A stretch of 64,000 bases of DNA from the NCBI RefSeq assembly GCF_001485535.1, contig NZ_BCMZ01000001.1, forward strand, positions 1,116,001 to 1,180,000. Reading direction: 5' to 3'. The position numbers and the translations under genes were made by a program. Origin of the DNA: Halobacterium sp. CBA1132. Its GTDB lineage: Archaea; Halobacteriota; Halobacteria; Halobacteriales; Halobacteriaceae. Numbering within the stretch: the first letter of the stretch is position 1; each line of letters starts with the position of its first letter. Shown one piece after another: positions 55,334 through 63,395 of this stretch. The notes under the pieces are model-generated. The model saw only the letters and a list, made by a program, of their open reading frames with translations, made no database searches and was not told where the DNA came from.

Positions 55334-55615
55334 ATGGTCGAGAACGTCATCTGGCCCGCGTACTTCGACGCGACGCTGTCGCGCCGCGAGGGCCGCCGCG
55401 TCCCCGAATCTCTCTCCGTCGACGAACCGACGGTCGACGAGGTCGCGACCGCCGTCCAGCAGGTCGGCTACGACGCGGTCGTCGAACGCGACGTCGCGTA
55501 CCCGCGCCAGCACTGGGAGGACTCCGGTCGCATCCTCGTGAAGGACGCCGACGACGCCGGGAAGTCCGACCTCCTGCAGGCCGTTGGCGCCTACGTGACG
55601 GCGCTGCGCGAATAA
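55334..55615 (+). CDS. srp19: Signal recognition particle protein SRP19
   Basis: 93 residues from ATG 55334. [26 protein letters not shown] is the SRP19 core (NVIWP-Y-D and the GRRVP motif), and the C-terminal [20 protein letters not shown] completes it. It binds the tips of helices 6 and 8 of SRP RNA and helps SRP54 bind. TAA overlaps the gar1 ATG by one base. CCGTTTAACG about 28 bases upstream is the likely TATA box. Confidence 0.96.
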   Translation: MVENVIWPAYFDATLSRREGRRVPESLSVDEPTVDEVATAVQQVGYDAVVERDVAYPRQHWEDSGRILVKDADDAGKSDLLQAVGAYVTALRE

Positions 55616-55842
55616 TGGAGCGCGCCGGCGACGTCGTCCGCACCGCTCAGAACGTCGCAGTCGTGCGCTGCGAGAGCGACGCCCACCCCGACATCGGGGA
55701 CAGCGTCGTCGACCAGAACCTCGACGAAGTCGGGCGTGTCGTCGACGTCTTCGGGCCGGTCGAACGCCCGTACCTCTCGGTCACGCCGAAGGGCGGCGTC
55801 CACCTCCCGGCGCTGGTCGGCCAGACGCTGTACGTCCGCTAA
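55615..55842 (+). CDS. gar1: H/ACA RNP protein Gar1
   Basis: 75 residues from ATG 55615. Single RNA-guided pseudouridylase accessory domain: DIGDSVVDQNLDEVGRVVDVFGPVERPYLSV is the Gar1/Naf1 signature. Works with Cbf5 (encoded elsewhere). Overlaps srp19 by one base, a gene order found in other haloarchaea as I recall. Confidence 0.94.
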   Translation: MERAGDVVRTAQNVAVVRCESDAHPDIGDSVVDQNLDEVGRVVDVFGPVERPYLSVTPKGGVHLPALVGQTLYVR

Positions 55843-55881
55843 GTCGCAAAGCCAAAGCACGGGCGGACCGACGCCACGAGC

Positions 55882-56856
55882 ATGAAGAACTCCCGCGCCC
55901 TCCCGGTACTCGTGGGCGTCGTCGCGTTGTTTCTCGTCGTGCAGTTCGGCGCGCTCGCGCTCCTCGAACCGTTCGAGAGCGCCGGCCTCCAGTCCACCGA
56001 GAACCCACAGAATCCCCTGAACAGCATCTTCTACGTGGCGTTCCTGCTGGTCGCGACGGCGGGCATCCTGCTCGTCATCAAGTACGACCAGCAGTGGATT
56101 CTGCGCGCGTTCATCCTGTTCACGAGCGGGTTCATCGCGACGTACGTCTTCGGGGTCGTGTTCCCGACGGTCGACGTCGCGGGCGTCAACGCCGCCGCCT
56201 ACGTGCCCGCTGCGGCGCTCGTCGTCGCGCTGTACGCCTATCCCGAGTGGTGGGTCATCGACAGCGCGGGCGCCATCCTCGGGATGGGCGCGGCGGCGCT
56301 GTTCGGCATCAGTTTCGGGATTCTGCCGGCGCTCGTCCTGCTGTCGGCGCTCGCCGTCTACGACGCCATCAGCGTCTACGGCACCGAACACATGCTCACG
56401 CTCGCGGAGGGCGTGATGGAACTCCGACTCCCCATCGTGTTGGTGGTGCCGGCGACGCGCGGCTACTCGTTCCTCGAAGAGGCCGATAGCGACCACCAAC
56501 AAGACGAAGCCGAGGCTGACGACGACGCGGACGAGCGCCAACTCGACGGCGTCGACGAGGAGGACCGCGGGGCGTACTTCATCGGCCTCGGGGACGCCGT
56601 GATGCCGACGATTCTCGTCGCGAGCGCGGCGCACTTCCTCGACACGCCGGCGGTGTTCGGCGTGGAACTGGCGGCGCTGACCGCGATGGTCGGCACTCTC
56701 GTTGGCCTGCTCGTGTTGATGCGGATGGTGTTCGCGGGTCGTGCGCACGCCGGCCTCCCGCTGCTGAACGGCGGCGCCATCGCGGGCTACTTGGCCGGCG
56801 CGCTCGCGGCGGGCATCCCGCTCGTGGAGGCGCTCGGACTCGCACCCTACGTGTAA
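55882..56856 (+). CDS. Presenilin-type intramembrane aspartyl protease
   Basis: 324 residues, nine hydrophobic segments. Catalytic Asp161 in AVYDAISVYG and Asp238 in GLGDAVMP are in the YD and GxGD order of presenilin/signal peptide peptidase. The PAL motif position reads GLPLLNGG (291-298), with PLL for PAL. A loop of about 35 acidic residues (200-232) separates the two catalytic helices, as in archaeal homologues such as PSH. Cuts membrane proteins; targets unknown here. Confidence 0.93.
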   Translation: MKNSRALPVLVGVVALFLVVQFGALALLEPFESAGLQSTENPQNPLNSIFYVAFLLVATAGILLVIKYDQQWILRAFILFTSGFIATYVFGVVFPTVDVAGVNAAAYVPAAALVVALYAYPEWWVIDSAGAILGMGAAALFGISFGILPALVLLSALAVYDAISVYGTEHMLTLAEGVMELRLPIVLVVPATRGYSFLEEADSDHQQDEAEADDDADERQLDGVDEEDRGAYFIGLGDAVMPTILVASAAHFLDTPAVFGVELAALTAMVGTLVGLLVLMRMVFAGRAHAGLPLLNGGAIAGYLAGALAAGIPLVEALGLAPYV

Positions 56857-56887
56857 GAGGCTGGGCGAACAGGCGGCGAAACAGCGT

Positions 56888-56926
56888 CGCGGAGCGGGCC
56901 GCCGCGCTCCCGCAGACCGCTCCGCG
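56888..56926. terminator. Strong hairpin between convergent genes
   Basis: CGCGGAGCGG (56888-56897) and CCGCTCCGCG (56917-56926) form a 10-bp perfect stem with a 19-base loop. It sits between the ends of the presenilin-type gene and the ornithine cyclodeaminase-type gene and may stop transcription from both sides. No T-run follows. Confidence 0.45.
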
Positions 56927-56981
56927 CGACTCGTCAGGTCACGGGGCGGCGTGGTCCCGCTCTCGCACTTCAATTTTCGCG

Positions 56982-57980
56982 CTACTCGCCGGTGAGCGCG
57001 TCGCTCGCCGCGGCGAACTCGATTTCGGTGCCGAGGCCGCGGTCGCTCGCGCGCTCGTAGAGCATGTATGCGGCCGCTGCGGTCTCGATGCCCGTGCCGC
57101 CGCTGTCGAAGACCGTGACGTCGTCGGGCGACTGGCGGCCGGGTGCGTTCCCGGCGACGACGTCGCCGAGTTCGGCGTGGACGTGGTCCTCGGTGACGAC
57201 GCCCTCGTCGAGCGCGTGGATGAACGACCCGGCGTCCTGCGTGACGCGGTCGCGGAGGTCCGGTACGTAGACCGCGCGCTCGACGGTTTCGGCGTCGAGT
57301 TCGTGCTTCTCGGGGTCGTACTGCCCCATGGCGGTGACGTGCGCGCCGTCCGCGAGGTCGTCGCTGTCGAAGACGGGTTCGCTGGCGTTCGTCGCGGTAA
57401 CGACGACGTCGGCGCCCTCGACGGCCGCAGTGCTGGAGGGGACGGCCTCGATGTCGGCGTCGAGCCAGTCGTCGGCGTCCGCGGCGAACGACTCGCGGTT
57501 GGCCTCGGTGGGCGAGAACACGCGCACGTCGTCGAAGTCGCGGACCGTCGCGGTCGCGCGGAGCTGGCCGCGGGCCTGCGCGCCGCTCCCGATGATTGCA
57601 AGCGTGCTGGCGTCCTCGCGGGCGAGCGCGTCCACGCCGACCGCGCCCGCGGCGCCGGTCTTGAACGGATTCATGCGCGCGCCGTCGATGATGGCGAGCG
57701 GTTCGCCGGTGTCGGCGTCGAACAGCGGCGTGATGAACCACGCGTCGGCGTCCGCGAACCCCGCGCTGTACATGTAGCCGCCCATCGCGCCGGTTTCGGG
57801 GAGGACGGCGGCGTAGGCGGTGAACATGCCGGGCGGCGACTCGTTGAGCAGTTTCGTGCGCGGTTCGGCGGGCGCGCCCTCGCCTCGCTGTCGGTACGCG
57901 TCGCGGACGGCCTCGACGTAGTCGGCGGGGTCGGCGAGCCCCGCAACGTCGTCGTCGGAGAGGAACAGGGTCTCGGTCAC
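56982..57980 (-). CDS. Ornithine cyclodeaminase/mu-crystallin family protein
   Basis: 332 residues from GTG 57980. The N-terminal part has KLLNESPPGMFTAY-type substrate residues (Lys near 60) and AIIDGARMNPFKTGAAGAVG; the NAD domain has STLAIIGSGAQARGQLRA near residue 128 and ADVVVTATNASEPVF. Such proteins act as cyclodeaminases, alanine dehydrogenases (Archaeoglobus) or ketimine reductases. Alanine dehydrogenase is possible in an archaeon, not proven. Confidence 0.9.
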   Translation of the reverse strand: MTETLFLSDDDVAGLADPADYVEAVRDAYRQRGEGAPAEPRTKLLNESPPGMFTAYAAVLPETGAMGGYMYSAGFADADAWFITPLFDADTGEPLAIIDGARMNPFKTGAAGAVGVDALAREDASTLAIIGSGAQARGQLRATATVRDFDDVRVFSPTEANRESFAADADDWLDADIEAVPSSTAAVEGADVVVTATNASEPVFDSDDLADGAHVTAMGQYDPEKHELDAETVERAVYVPDLRDRVTQDAGSFIHALDEGVVTEDHVHAELGDVVAGNAPGRQSPDDVTVFDSGGTGIETAAAAYMLYERASDRGLGTEIEFAAASDALTGE

Positions 57981-58019
57981 ACGCGTAGTTGGCGGGGCGC
58001 GTGGAAAAGACTCGGGGAG

Positions 58020-58226
58020 TCAGTCCGCGGACTCGTAGCCGGCGCGTCGTTCTGTCGCCGACGCGGGGTCGTTGACGAACAGTCCGTGAGCCGTCAGTGC
58101 GGTCGCCGCGACGCCCCCGACCGTGAGCGCGAGCGTGGGGTCGACGCCCGCGACGGCGAGGCCGCCCGCGAGTCCGACCAGCGAGAGCGGGAGCGCCGCG
58201 AGCAGGGCGTCGTAGTAGCCGGCCAT
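58020..58226 (-). CDS. Small membrane protein
   Basis: 68 residues from ATG 58226, with two hydrophobic segments (about 5-27 and 31-48) and a charged end. A TATA-like AACTATTATG on the minus strand (about 58254-58263) sits 30 bases before this ATG and supports it over the longer frame to 58292. No family recognised. Ends 39 bases before the cyclodeaminase-type gene start, so the two may be read together. Confidence 0.7.
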   Translation of the reverse strand: MAGYYDALLAALPLSLVGLAGGLAVAGVDPTLALTVGGVAATALTAHGLFVNDPASATERRAGYESAD

Positions 58227-58304
58227 AGCTATCTGGCACGACGGCCTGCAGTCACATAATAGTTTGGCGGGGGTTCTACGTACGTTCTGCATAAGTTATA
58301 GCGT

Positions 58305-58328
58305 CGTGTGGCTGCCGGAGGCCACACG
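58305..58328 (+). promoter_or_regulatory. 8-bp inverted repeat just before the MFS TATA box
   Basis: CGTGTGGC (58305-58312) and GCCACACG (58321-58328) are exact complements 8 bases apart. CCTTTAACG, the likely TATA box of the MFS gene, begins directly after. Placement over the BRE/TFB side suits a repressor or activator site. Confidence 0.55.
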
Positions 58329-58353
58329 CCTTTAACGGTGACCGGCAATTCTG

Positions 58354-59583
58354 GTGCTGTACACCGTGAACCGGAACGACCGCTCTATCGTCGGACTCGT
58401 GGCGCTCGCACACGCCATGGTCCACACGTACGAACTCTCTATCCCGATTCTGATTCCGCTGTGGCTCGAGACGTTCCCGGTCGGGCAGGGCACTATCGGC
58501 CTCGTCGTCGCCGCCGGCTACGCGCTGTTCGGCCTCGGCGCGCTCCCCGGTGGCATCCTCTCGGACACCGTCGGGTCGCGGCGACTCATCGCAGGCTGTC
58601 TGTTCGGCATGGCCGCGTCGTTCGCCCTGCTGTCGGTCGCTCCCTCCATCGTCGTCGTTGCGCTCGCGCTCGTCTGCTGGGGAATCGCCGCCAGCGTCTA
58701 CCATCCCTCCGGGCTGTCGCTCATCTCCACGGGCGTCGAGGACCGCGGCGACGCCTTCGCGTACCACGGCATCGCCGGCAACGTCGGCACCGCCGCCGGT
58801 CCGCTGGCGGTCACGCTGCTGTTGCTCGTCGCCGACTGGCGGGTCGTCACCGGACTCCTCGCGGTGCCCGCCGTCGTCGCGGGCGTCGTCGCGCTCCGCG
58901 TGCGCTTCGACGAGCGCGCCGCCGTCACCGCCACCGACGGCGGCGACTCGAAGGCCAGCGTCGGCATCTCCTCGGTGAGCGAGTTCTTCTCCGAGTCGAA
59001 ACTGCTGCTGGTCGGCCCGTTCGCCGCCGTCTTCGTCATCGTCATGCTGAGCGGGCTCTACTACCGGGGCATCCTCACGTTCCTCCCCGACCTGCTCTCC
59101 GAGCTGCCCGCGTTCGCACCCGTCGAATTCGCCGGCCGCGAACTCGAACCGTACCGCTACGCGTACGCAGGGCTGTTGATGGTCGGCGTCGCCGGCCAGT
59201 ACACCGGCGGAAAGCTCACCGAGCGCATCCCCACCGAGCGCGGCATCGCAGTCACGTTCGGCGCGCTCGCCGTGCTCGCGGTGGTCTTCCTCCCGGCCGC
59301 GAACGCCGGCCTCGCGCCGCTGCTGGTGGTCGGCGCGCTCCTCGGGTTCACGCTGTTCGTCATCCAGCCGATGTACCAAGCGACCGTCGCCCAGTACACG
59401 CCTTCGGGGACGCGCGGGCTCTCCTACGGTTACACGTACCTCGGCGTGTTCGGCGTCGGCTCGGCCGGCTCCGCAATCGCGGGCGGCATCCTCCAGTACA
59501 CGAACGCGACCGTGCTGTTCGCGGTGCTGGCGGCGTTCGCGGTGACCGGCGCGGGCATCGCCGCCGTGCTCGCCGCGCGGTAG
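58354..59583 (+). CDS. MFS transporter
   Basis: 409 residues from GTG 58354 (GTG at 58366 is the alternative; the TATA box at 58329-58337 fits either). Twelve hydrophobic segments. LGALPGGILSDTVGSRRLIAG between segments 2 and 3 is the MFS loop motif, and a second half starts with SVSEFFSESKLLLVGPF. The YHPSGLSLISTGVEDRGDAFA stretch resembles fosmidomycin-resistance-type MFS exporters. Substrate unknown. Upstream inverted repeat suggests control by a regulator. Confidence 0.88.
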   Translation: MLYTVNRNDRSIVGLVALAHAMVHTYELSIPILIPLWLETFPVGQGTIGLVVAAGYALFGLGALPGGILSDTVGSRRLIAGCLFGMAASFALLSVAPSIVVVALALVCWGIAASVYHPSGLSLISTGVEDRGDAFAYHGIAGNVGTAAGPLAVTLLLLVADWRVVTGLLAVPAVVAGVVALRVRFDERAAVTATDGGDSKASVGISSVSEFFSESKLLLVGPFAAVFVIVMLSGLYYRGILTFLPDLLSELPAFAPVEFAGRELEPYRYAYAGLLMVGVAGQYTGGKLTERIPTERGIAVTFGALAVLAVVFLPAANAGLAPLLVVGALLGFTLFVIQPMYQATVAQYTPSGTRGLSYGYTYLGVFGVGSAGSAIAGGILQYTNATVLFAVLAAFAVTGAGIAAVLAAR

Positions 59584-59589
59584 GAACGC

Positions 59590-59988
59590 CTACCCGCGGT
59601 AGTCGACGACCACGAGCGTGACGAAGCGCGCGAGAACGAGCGCTATCGTGCCGAACACGAGCGCGACCAGGAAGAACTGCGAGTCCGCGTTCCCCGGGAA
59701 GAACGGCGTCCCGCGGAGCAACTGCGCGAGGAAGTCAGCGCCCAGCCACGACATCGCGGCGTACGCGATTGCGGCCCGCGAGGACTCGCGGACGCTAGCG
59801 TCGTAGCCGCCCGCGAACGGCGCGACGACGATCCAACCGACGACGAACGGGAGGAAGATGCCCGCGTAGCGCTGGAGCGTCAGCGTCCCGTGGGAGAGCG
59901 CGCCCACGAGCACGAACGCGGCGATGGCAAGCAAGTCACCCGGGAGGAAGCGGACGACTGCGCGCGGGTCGGCGTCGTAGAGGTCCAT
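59590..59988 (-). CDS. DUF3054 membrane protein
   Basis: 132 residues from ATG 59988. Four hydrophobic segments (about 15-35, 40-60, 70-90, 100-125). FLPGDLLAIAAFVLVGALSHG, LPFVVGWIVVAPF and a late RGTPFFPGNADSQFFLVALVF match DUF3054. Function unknown. Lies 6 bases from the end of the convergent MFS gene and 23 bases past the methyltransferase gene. Confidence 0.88.
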   Translation of the reverse strand: MDLYDADPRAVVRFLPGDLLAIAAFVLVGALSHGTLTLQRYAGIFLPFVVGWIVVAPFAGGYDASVRESSRAAIAYAAMSWLGADFLAQLLRGTPFFPGNADSQFFLVALVFGTIALVLARFVTLVVVDYRG

Positions 59989-60011
59989 ACCGTTGCCTTC
60001 GAATCGAGGCA

Positions 60012-60605
60012 CTATGTCGGTCCCGGTTCGACGCCGACGACGGTGTACGCGAACCCCCGTTCGAGCACGCGAGCGTCCAATCCCTCTGTCTCCATCCGCG
60101 CGGCGAGGTCGTCGGGCGCGTCGAACGACGAGTGGAACGCGACGGCGTGCTCGGCGGCGACCAGCAGGCGACCGCGCAGCGTCTCGGGGTCGAAGTCGCG
60201 GACGACGAGCACGCCGCCGGGCCGGAGGACGCGCTTCGCTTCCGCGAGCGCGCCGTCTCGGTCGGGGAAGTGGTGGAGCGCGTCCACGACGACTACTGCG
60301 TCGACGCTGTCGTCGGGGAACGGGAGTTCGGCGGCGTCGCCGCGAACCGTCGGCAGCCCGCTCGCTCGCGCCTTTGCGAGCATCCGCGCGCTCGCGTCGA
60401 CGACCGTGACGTCCCATCCCGGAACTGCTTCGGTGTCCCGAGCGAGCGCACGAGCCGCGCGGCCCGTGCCGCCGCCTACGTCGAGCACGCGTTCGACGGG
60501 GCGCTCGGCCGCCGCCAGCCCCGCCGCGAGGTCGCCGCGGTCCGCGGCCGGCATCACGAGGTCGTACAGCGGCGCGAACCGCTCGAAGTACCCAACGTCG
60601 TGCAT
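60012..60605 (-). CDS. Class I SAM methyltransferase, UbiE-like
   Basis: 197 residues. FERFAPLYDLVMPAA at the N-terminus is like UbiE/MenG; RVLDVGGGTGRAARAL (motif I, near 40), VTVVDASARML (motif II), DAVVVVDALHHFPD (motif IV) and LRPGGVLVVRDFDP follow. Small-molecule methyltransferase. It could be the demethylmenaquinone methyltransferase missing from the men clusters, but it is 42 kb away, so this is only a candidate. Upstream of DUF3054 on the same strand. Confidence 0.88.
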   Translation of the reverse strand: MHDVGYFERFAPLYDLVMPAADRGDLAAGLAAAERPVERVLDVGGGTGRAARALARDTEAVPGWDVTVVDASARMLAKARASGLPTVRGDAAELPFPDDSVDAVVVVDALHHFPDRDGALAEAKRVLRPGGVLVVRDFDPETLRGRLLVAAEHAVAFHSSFDAPDDLAARMETEGLDARVLERGFAYTVVGVEPGPT

Positions 60606-60664
60606 ACGCCCGCCTTCGACTCGCAGACACGCAACTCTTTGCCCTCGGCGTCCAATCGACGCGC

Positions 60665-61243
60665 GTGCAGTACGCGGTGCTCGGCGGCCCCGACGACGGG
60701 CCGACGCTCCGACTCGACTGGCGCGCGTTCAGCTACGCCGGGAAGTTCGTGATGTCCAACACCGGGAAGGCAATCGCCTTCGAGGGCGCGCCGTTGGCGG
60801 CGCGCGGCGACTGGCCGCCCGCTGCCCGCGAGGCCGACGACACGCTCTCGGACGTCGTGGGTGCCGTCTCGTTCAACGACGACCGAACCGACGACCAGAC
60901 GGCGTGGCTGCGGTACGTCACCGTCCGGGAGGACCGCCGCGGCGACAGCGTCGGCGCGCGCCTCTGCGCGTTCGCGACCGCCCACTTGCTCGCCGACCAC
61001 GAGCGCGTCAGAATCGCGGTGAACAACCCCTTCGCGTACGAGGCGCTCCACAAGGCCGGCTTCGGGTTCACGGGCGAGGAGACCGGTATCGCGGAGTTAG
61101 TATTGGAGCGGCCGTGTCGGGACCGCGCGGCGCGCTATCAGGACGGCCTCGACGTCTACCGCGAGCGCGACCTCTCCGAGGAAGAAGCGGCGTTCCTCGA
61201 CCGGAAGGCCGGCAGCGGGCCGCCAGCGCGACTGGACTGGTAG
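60665..61243 (+). CDS. GNAT-family N-acetyltransferase
   Basis: 192 residues from GTG 60665. The acetyl-CoA region reads LRYVTVREDRRGDSVGARLCAF (near residues 82-105, with the R/Q-x-x-G-x-G/A-type loop as RRGDSVGA) and VNNPFAYEALHKAGFGFTGEE as the late helix. The first 60 residues are variable. Target unknown. Divergent from the methyltransferase gene. Confidence 0.87.
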   Translation: MQYAVLGGPDDGPTLRLDWRAFSYAGKFVMSNTGKAIAFEGAPLAARGDWPPAAREADDTLSDVVGAVSFNDDRTDDQTAWLRYVTVREDRRGDSVGARLCAFATAHLLADHERVRIAVNNPFAYEALHKAGFGFTGEETGIAELVLERPCRDRAARYQDGLDVYRERDLSEEEAAFLDRKAGSGPPARLDW

Positions 61244-61298
61244 CTGCTTCACTGCGGCGCCGGGACGCGCCGCCACTTTCTTCTGTCAACAACGTCAA

Positions 61299-61316
61299 CG
61301 TACCCGTATGGGTACG
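61299..61316 (+). promoter_or_regulatory. Inverted repeat over the vapB start codon
   Basis: CGTACCC (61299-61305) and GGGTACG (61310-61316) flank GTAT and include the ATG (61308). A 7-bp dyad on the start of an antitoxin gene fits an autoregulatory site bound by VapB or VapBC, which would block initiation on a leaderless transcript. Confidence 0.6.
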
Positions 61317-61544
61317 AAGCAGGTCCGGGTGAGCGAACGGCTGTACGCCCGCGTCGAGGCCGAGAAACGCGAGGGCGAGTCGTTCAGCGAGGCGCTCGAA
61401 CGGATGGTCGGCGGGTACGGCCTGCTCGACTTCGCGGACGACGTCGAAGACGCCAGCGACGCGTGGGACACCGGAGCTCTCGAAGCCGACTTCGAGACCG
61501 ATGACGAGGCGAACCGTCGGGCACTCGACGAGGAACTCCCGTGA
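61308..61544 (+). CDS. vapB: VapB-type antitoxin
   Basis: 78 residues. The N-terminus TKQVRVSERLYARVEAEKREGESFSEAL is a ribbon-helix-helix/AbrB-like short DNA-binding domain of haloarchaeal VapB (DUF7557-like). The C-terminal part (DVEDASDAWDTGALEADFETDDE) is acidic and probably wraps the toxin. Overlaps vapC by 4 bases (GTGA). The start codon lies in an inverted repeat. Confidence 0.88.
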   Translation: MGTKQVRVSERLYARVEAEKREGESFSEALERMVGGYGLLDFADDVEDASDAWDTGALEADFETDDEANRRALDEELP

Positions 61545-61942
61545 TTCTGGACACGCAGTTCCTCGGGAGCCTCGTCGAGCAGACGCCGGCGGCGAAGCGG
61601 AAAGCGGGAGAGTTGGACGCAACCGGCGTTCCCGCTCGAATTCCAGCGATGGTCTCCTGGGAGGTCCACTACGGCATCGCGAAGGCACCAGAGTCGAAAC
61701 GGCAGACCCTCGAAACCGCCTACGAGAAGCTATTTCAGTCGTTTCCGGTCGTCGAGTTCGACGACACCCTCGCACGAAAGGCAGGACGCCTGCGGGGCGC
61801 ACACGCTAGTTCGGACTCGCTGCCTGCTCTCGACGGTGCGGACTCGGCCGTCGCGGCGACGGCGCTGGCCTTCGACGAACCGGTCGTCAGCAACGACGCG
61901 GATTTCGAGGGCGTAGCTGGGCTGCGTGTCGAGACGTACTGA
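61541..61942 (+). CDS. vapC: VapC PIN-domain ribonuclease toxin
   Basis: 133 residues from GTG 61541. PIN acidic residues: Asp4 (MILDTQFL), Glu41 (SWEVHYG), Asp98 or Asp101 ([13 protein letters not shown]) and Asp119 (NDADF). All four sites are kept, so it should be active. VapC toxins cut tRNA or rRNA. Complete TA pair; a fen gene follows on the same strand but has its own spacing (88 bases). Confidence 0.92.
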   Translation: MILDTQFLGSLVEQTPAAKRKAGELDATGVPARIPAMVSWEVHYGIAKAPESKRQTLETAYEKLFQSFPVVEFDDTLARKAGRLRGAHASSDSLPALDGADSAVAATALAFDEPVVSNDADFEGVAGLRVETY

Positions 61943-62030
61943 CGCGAGGCCCGCCGCCACCCGATTGCGCGGTGGCTGCACCGACGGCGTGTCTGAACCG
62001 TTAAACCCCCGGACTGCCTACGGGAGCGTA

Positions 62031-63014
62031 ATGGGTAACGCGGACCTCCGGCAGCTCGCGGTCATCGAGGAGGTCCCCTTCGACGAACTGGAGGGGGACG
62101 TGGTGGCCGTGGACGCGCACAACTGGCTGTACAAGTACCTCACGACGACGGTCCAGTGGACCAGCGAGGACATCTACACCACCAGCGACGGCGTCGAGGT
62201 GGCGAACCTCGTCGGCATCGTGCAGGGACTCCCGAAGTTCTTCGAGCACGACCTCACGCCGATTTTCGTCTGGGACGGCGGCGTCACGGAACTCAAAGAC
62301 GAGGAGGTCGAGGCGCGCCGCGAGCAGCGCGAGCGCTACGAGGAGCAACTGGAGGAAGCGAAAGAAGCGGGCGAGGCGATCGAGGCGGCGCGCCTCGAAG
62401 CCCGCACGCAGCGACTCACGGAGACCATCCACGAGACATCCCGGGAACTACTGGACCTACTGGACGTGCCCCAAGTCGAGGCGCCCGCGGAGGGCGAGGC
62501 GCAGGCCGCGCACATGGCGCGCGTCGACGACGACGTCGACTACGCGGGCAGCGACGACTACGACTGCCTGCTGCTCGGCGCGCCCGTGACGCTGCGCCAA
62601 CTCACCAGCAAGGGCGCGCCCGAGCGCATGGACTTTGAGGCGACGCTCGACGAGCACGACCTCACGTGGGAGCAACTCGTCGACGTCGGCATCCTCTGTG
62701 GCACCGACTTCAATCCCGGTATCGACGGCTTCGGGCCGAAGACCGCGCTGAAAGCCATCCGCGAACACGGCGACCTCTGGAGCGTCCTCGACGCCGAGGG
62801 CGAGCACGTCGAGTACGCCGACCGCATCCGCGAACTGTTCTTGAACCCCGACGTCACGGACGACTACGACCTCGAGTTGGACCCGTCGCCGGACATCGAC
62901 GCCGCCCGCGAGTACGCCGTCGACGAGTGGGGCGTCGACGCGGCGGAACTCGAACGCGGGTTCGACCGCATCGAGGAGAGCGTCGTCCAGACCGGCCTCG
63001 ACCAGTGGACGTGA
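62031..63014 (+). CDS. fen: Flap endonuclease 1
   Basis: Cuts 5' flaps in Okazaki-fragment maturation and repair. 327 residues from ATG 62031. MGNADLRQL (family start GN-D-R-L; Gly2 becomes the N-terminal residue in FEN-1), [14 protein letters not shown] and FVWDGG (acid residues), [27 protein letters not shown] (XPG-I region) and [20 protein letters not shown] (helix-hairpin-helix). The tail VQTGLDQWT resembles a PCNA-binding PIP box (Q..LD.W). TTAAACC about 27 bases upstream is the TATA box. Confidence 0.96.
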   Translation: MGNADLRQLAVIEEVPFDELEGDVVAVDAHNWLYKYLTTTVQWTSEDIYTTSDGVEVANLVGIVQGLPKFFEHDLTPIFVWDGGVTELKDEEVEARREQRERYEEQLEEAKEAGEAIEAARLEARTQRLTETIHETSRELLDLLDVPQVEAPAEGEAQAAHMARVDDDVDYAGSDDYDCLLLGAPVTLRQLTSKGAPERMDFEATLDEHDLTWEQLVDVGILCGTDFNPGIDGFGPKTALKAIREHGDLWSVLDAEGEHVEYADRIRELFLNPDVTDDYDLELDPSPDIDAAREYAVDEWGVDAAELERGFDRIEESVVQTGLDQWT

Positions 63015-63060
63015 CGCCGGGACCCACGGGCTTTTCTCGCCGGCTCACCGAATGAAGGGT

Positions 63061-63318
63061 ATGGACCTGACGTTCGCGGACATCGAAGCCATCATCGAGG
63101 ACGAGATTCCGGACGCCGAGGCGACGATCTCGCGGATGCGCGGCGAAACCGACGACGACCACCTCGCCGCGACGGTCGTCTCCCCCGCCTTCGAGGGCGA
63201 GCGCCTCGTCCAGCAACACCAACTCGTCTACGACGCGCTGGACGAACACATGACCGAGGAGATTCACGCGCTGGAGCTGTCGACGTACACGCCCGAGGAG
63301 TACGAAGCGCAGAACTGA
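63061..63318 (+). CDS. BolA family protein
   Basis: 85 residues from ATG 63061 (ATG 63052 three codons upstream is also possible). BolA/IbaG fold with IEAIIEDEIPDAEATIS, a variable loop, HLAATVVSPAFEGERLVQQHQLVYDAL (the conserved stretch) and ALELSTYTPEEY at the end. BolA proteins bind iron-sulfur clusters with monothiol glutaredoxins, or DNA; no glutaredoxin is nearby. Confidence 0.9.
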   Translation: MDLTFADIEAIIEDEIPDAEATISRMRGETDDDHLAATVVSPAFEGERLVQQHQLVYDALDEHMTEEIHALELSTYTPEEYEAQN

Positions 63319-63395
63319 ACCGGCTCTTCGGACAGAAAACGAGCGGTTTGGTGCCGTGGCGGGACGACGCCACCAGCGGTCGCTGACTCCGCGAC

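Noticed and set aside
60012-60605. Firm call as MenG
   Set aside because: UbiE-like N-terminus only; distant from the men genes and many haloarchaeal methyltransferases look alike.
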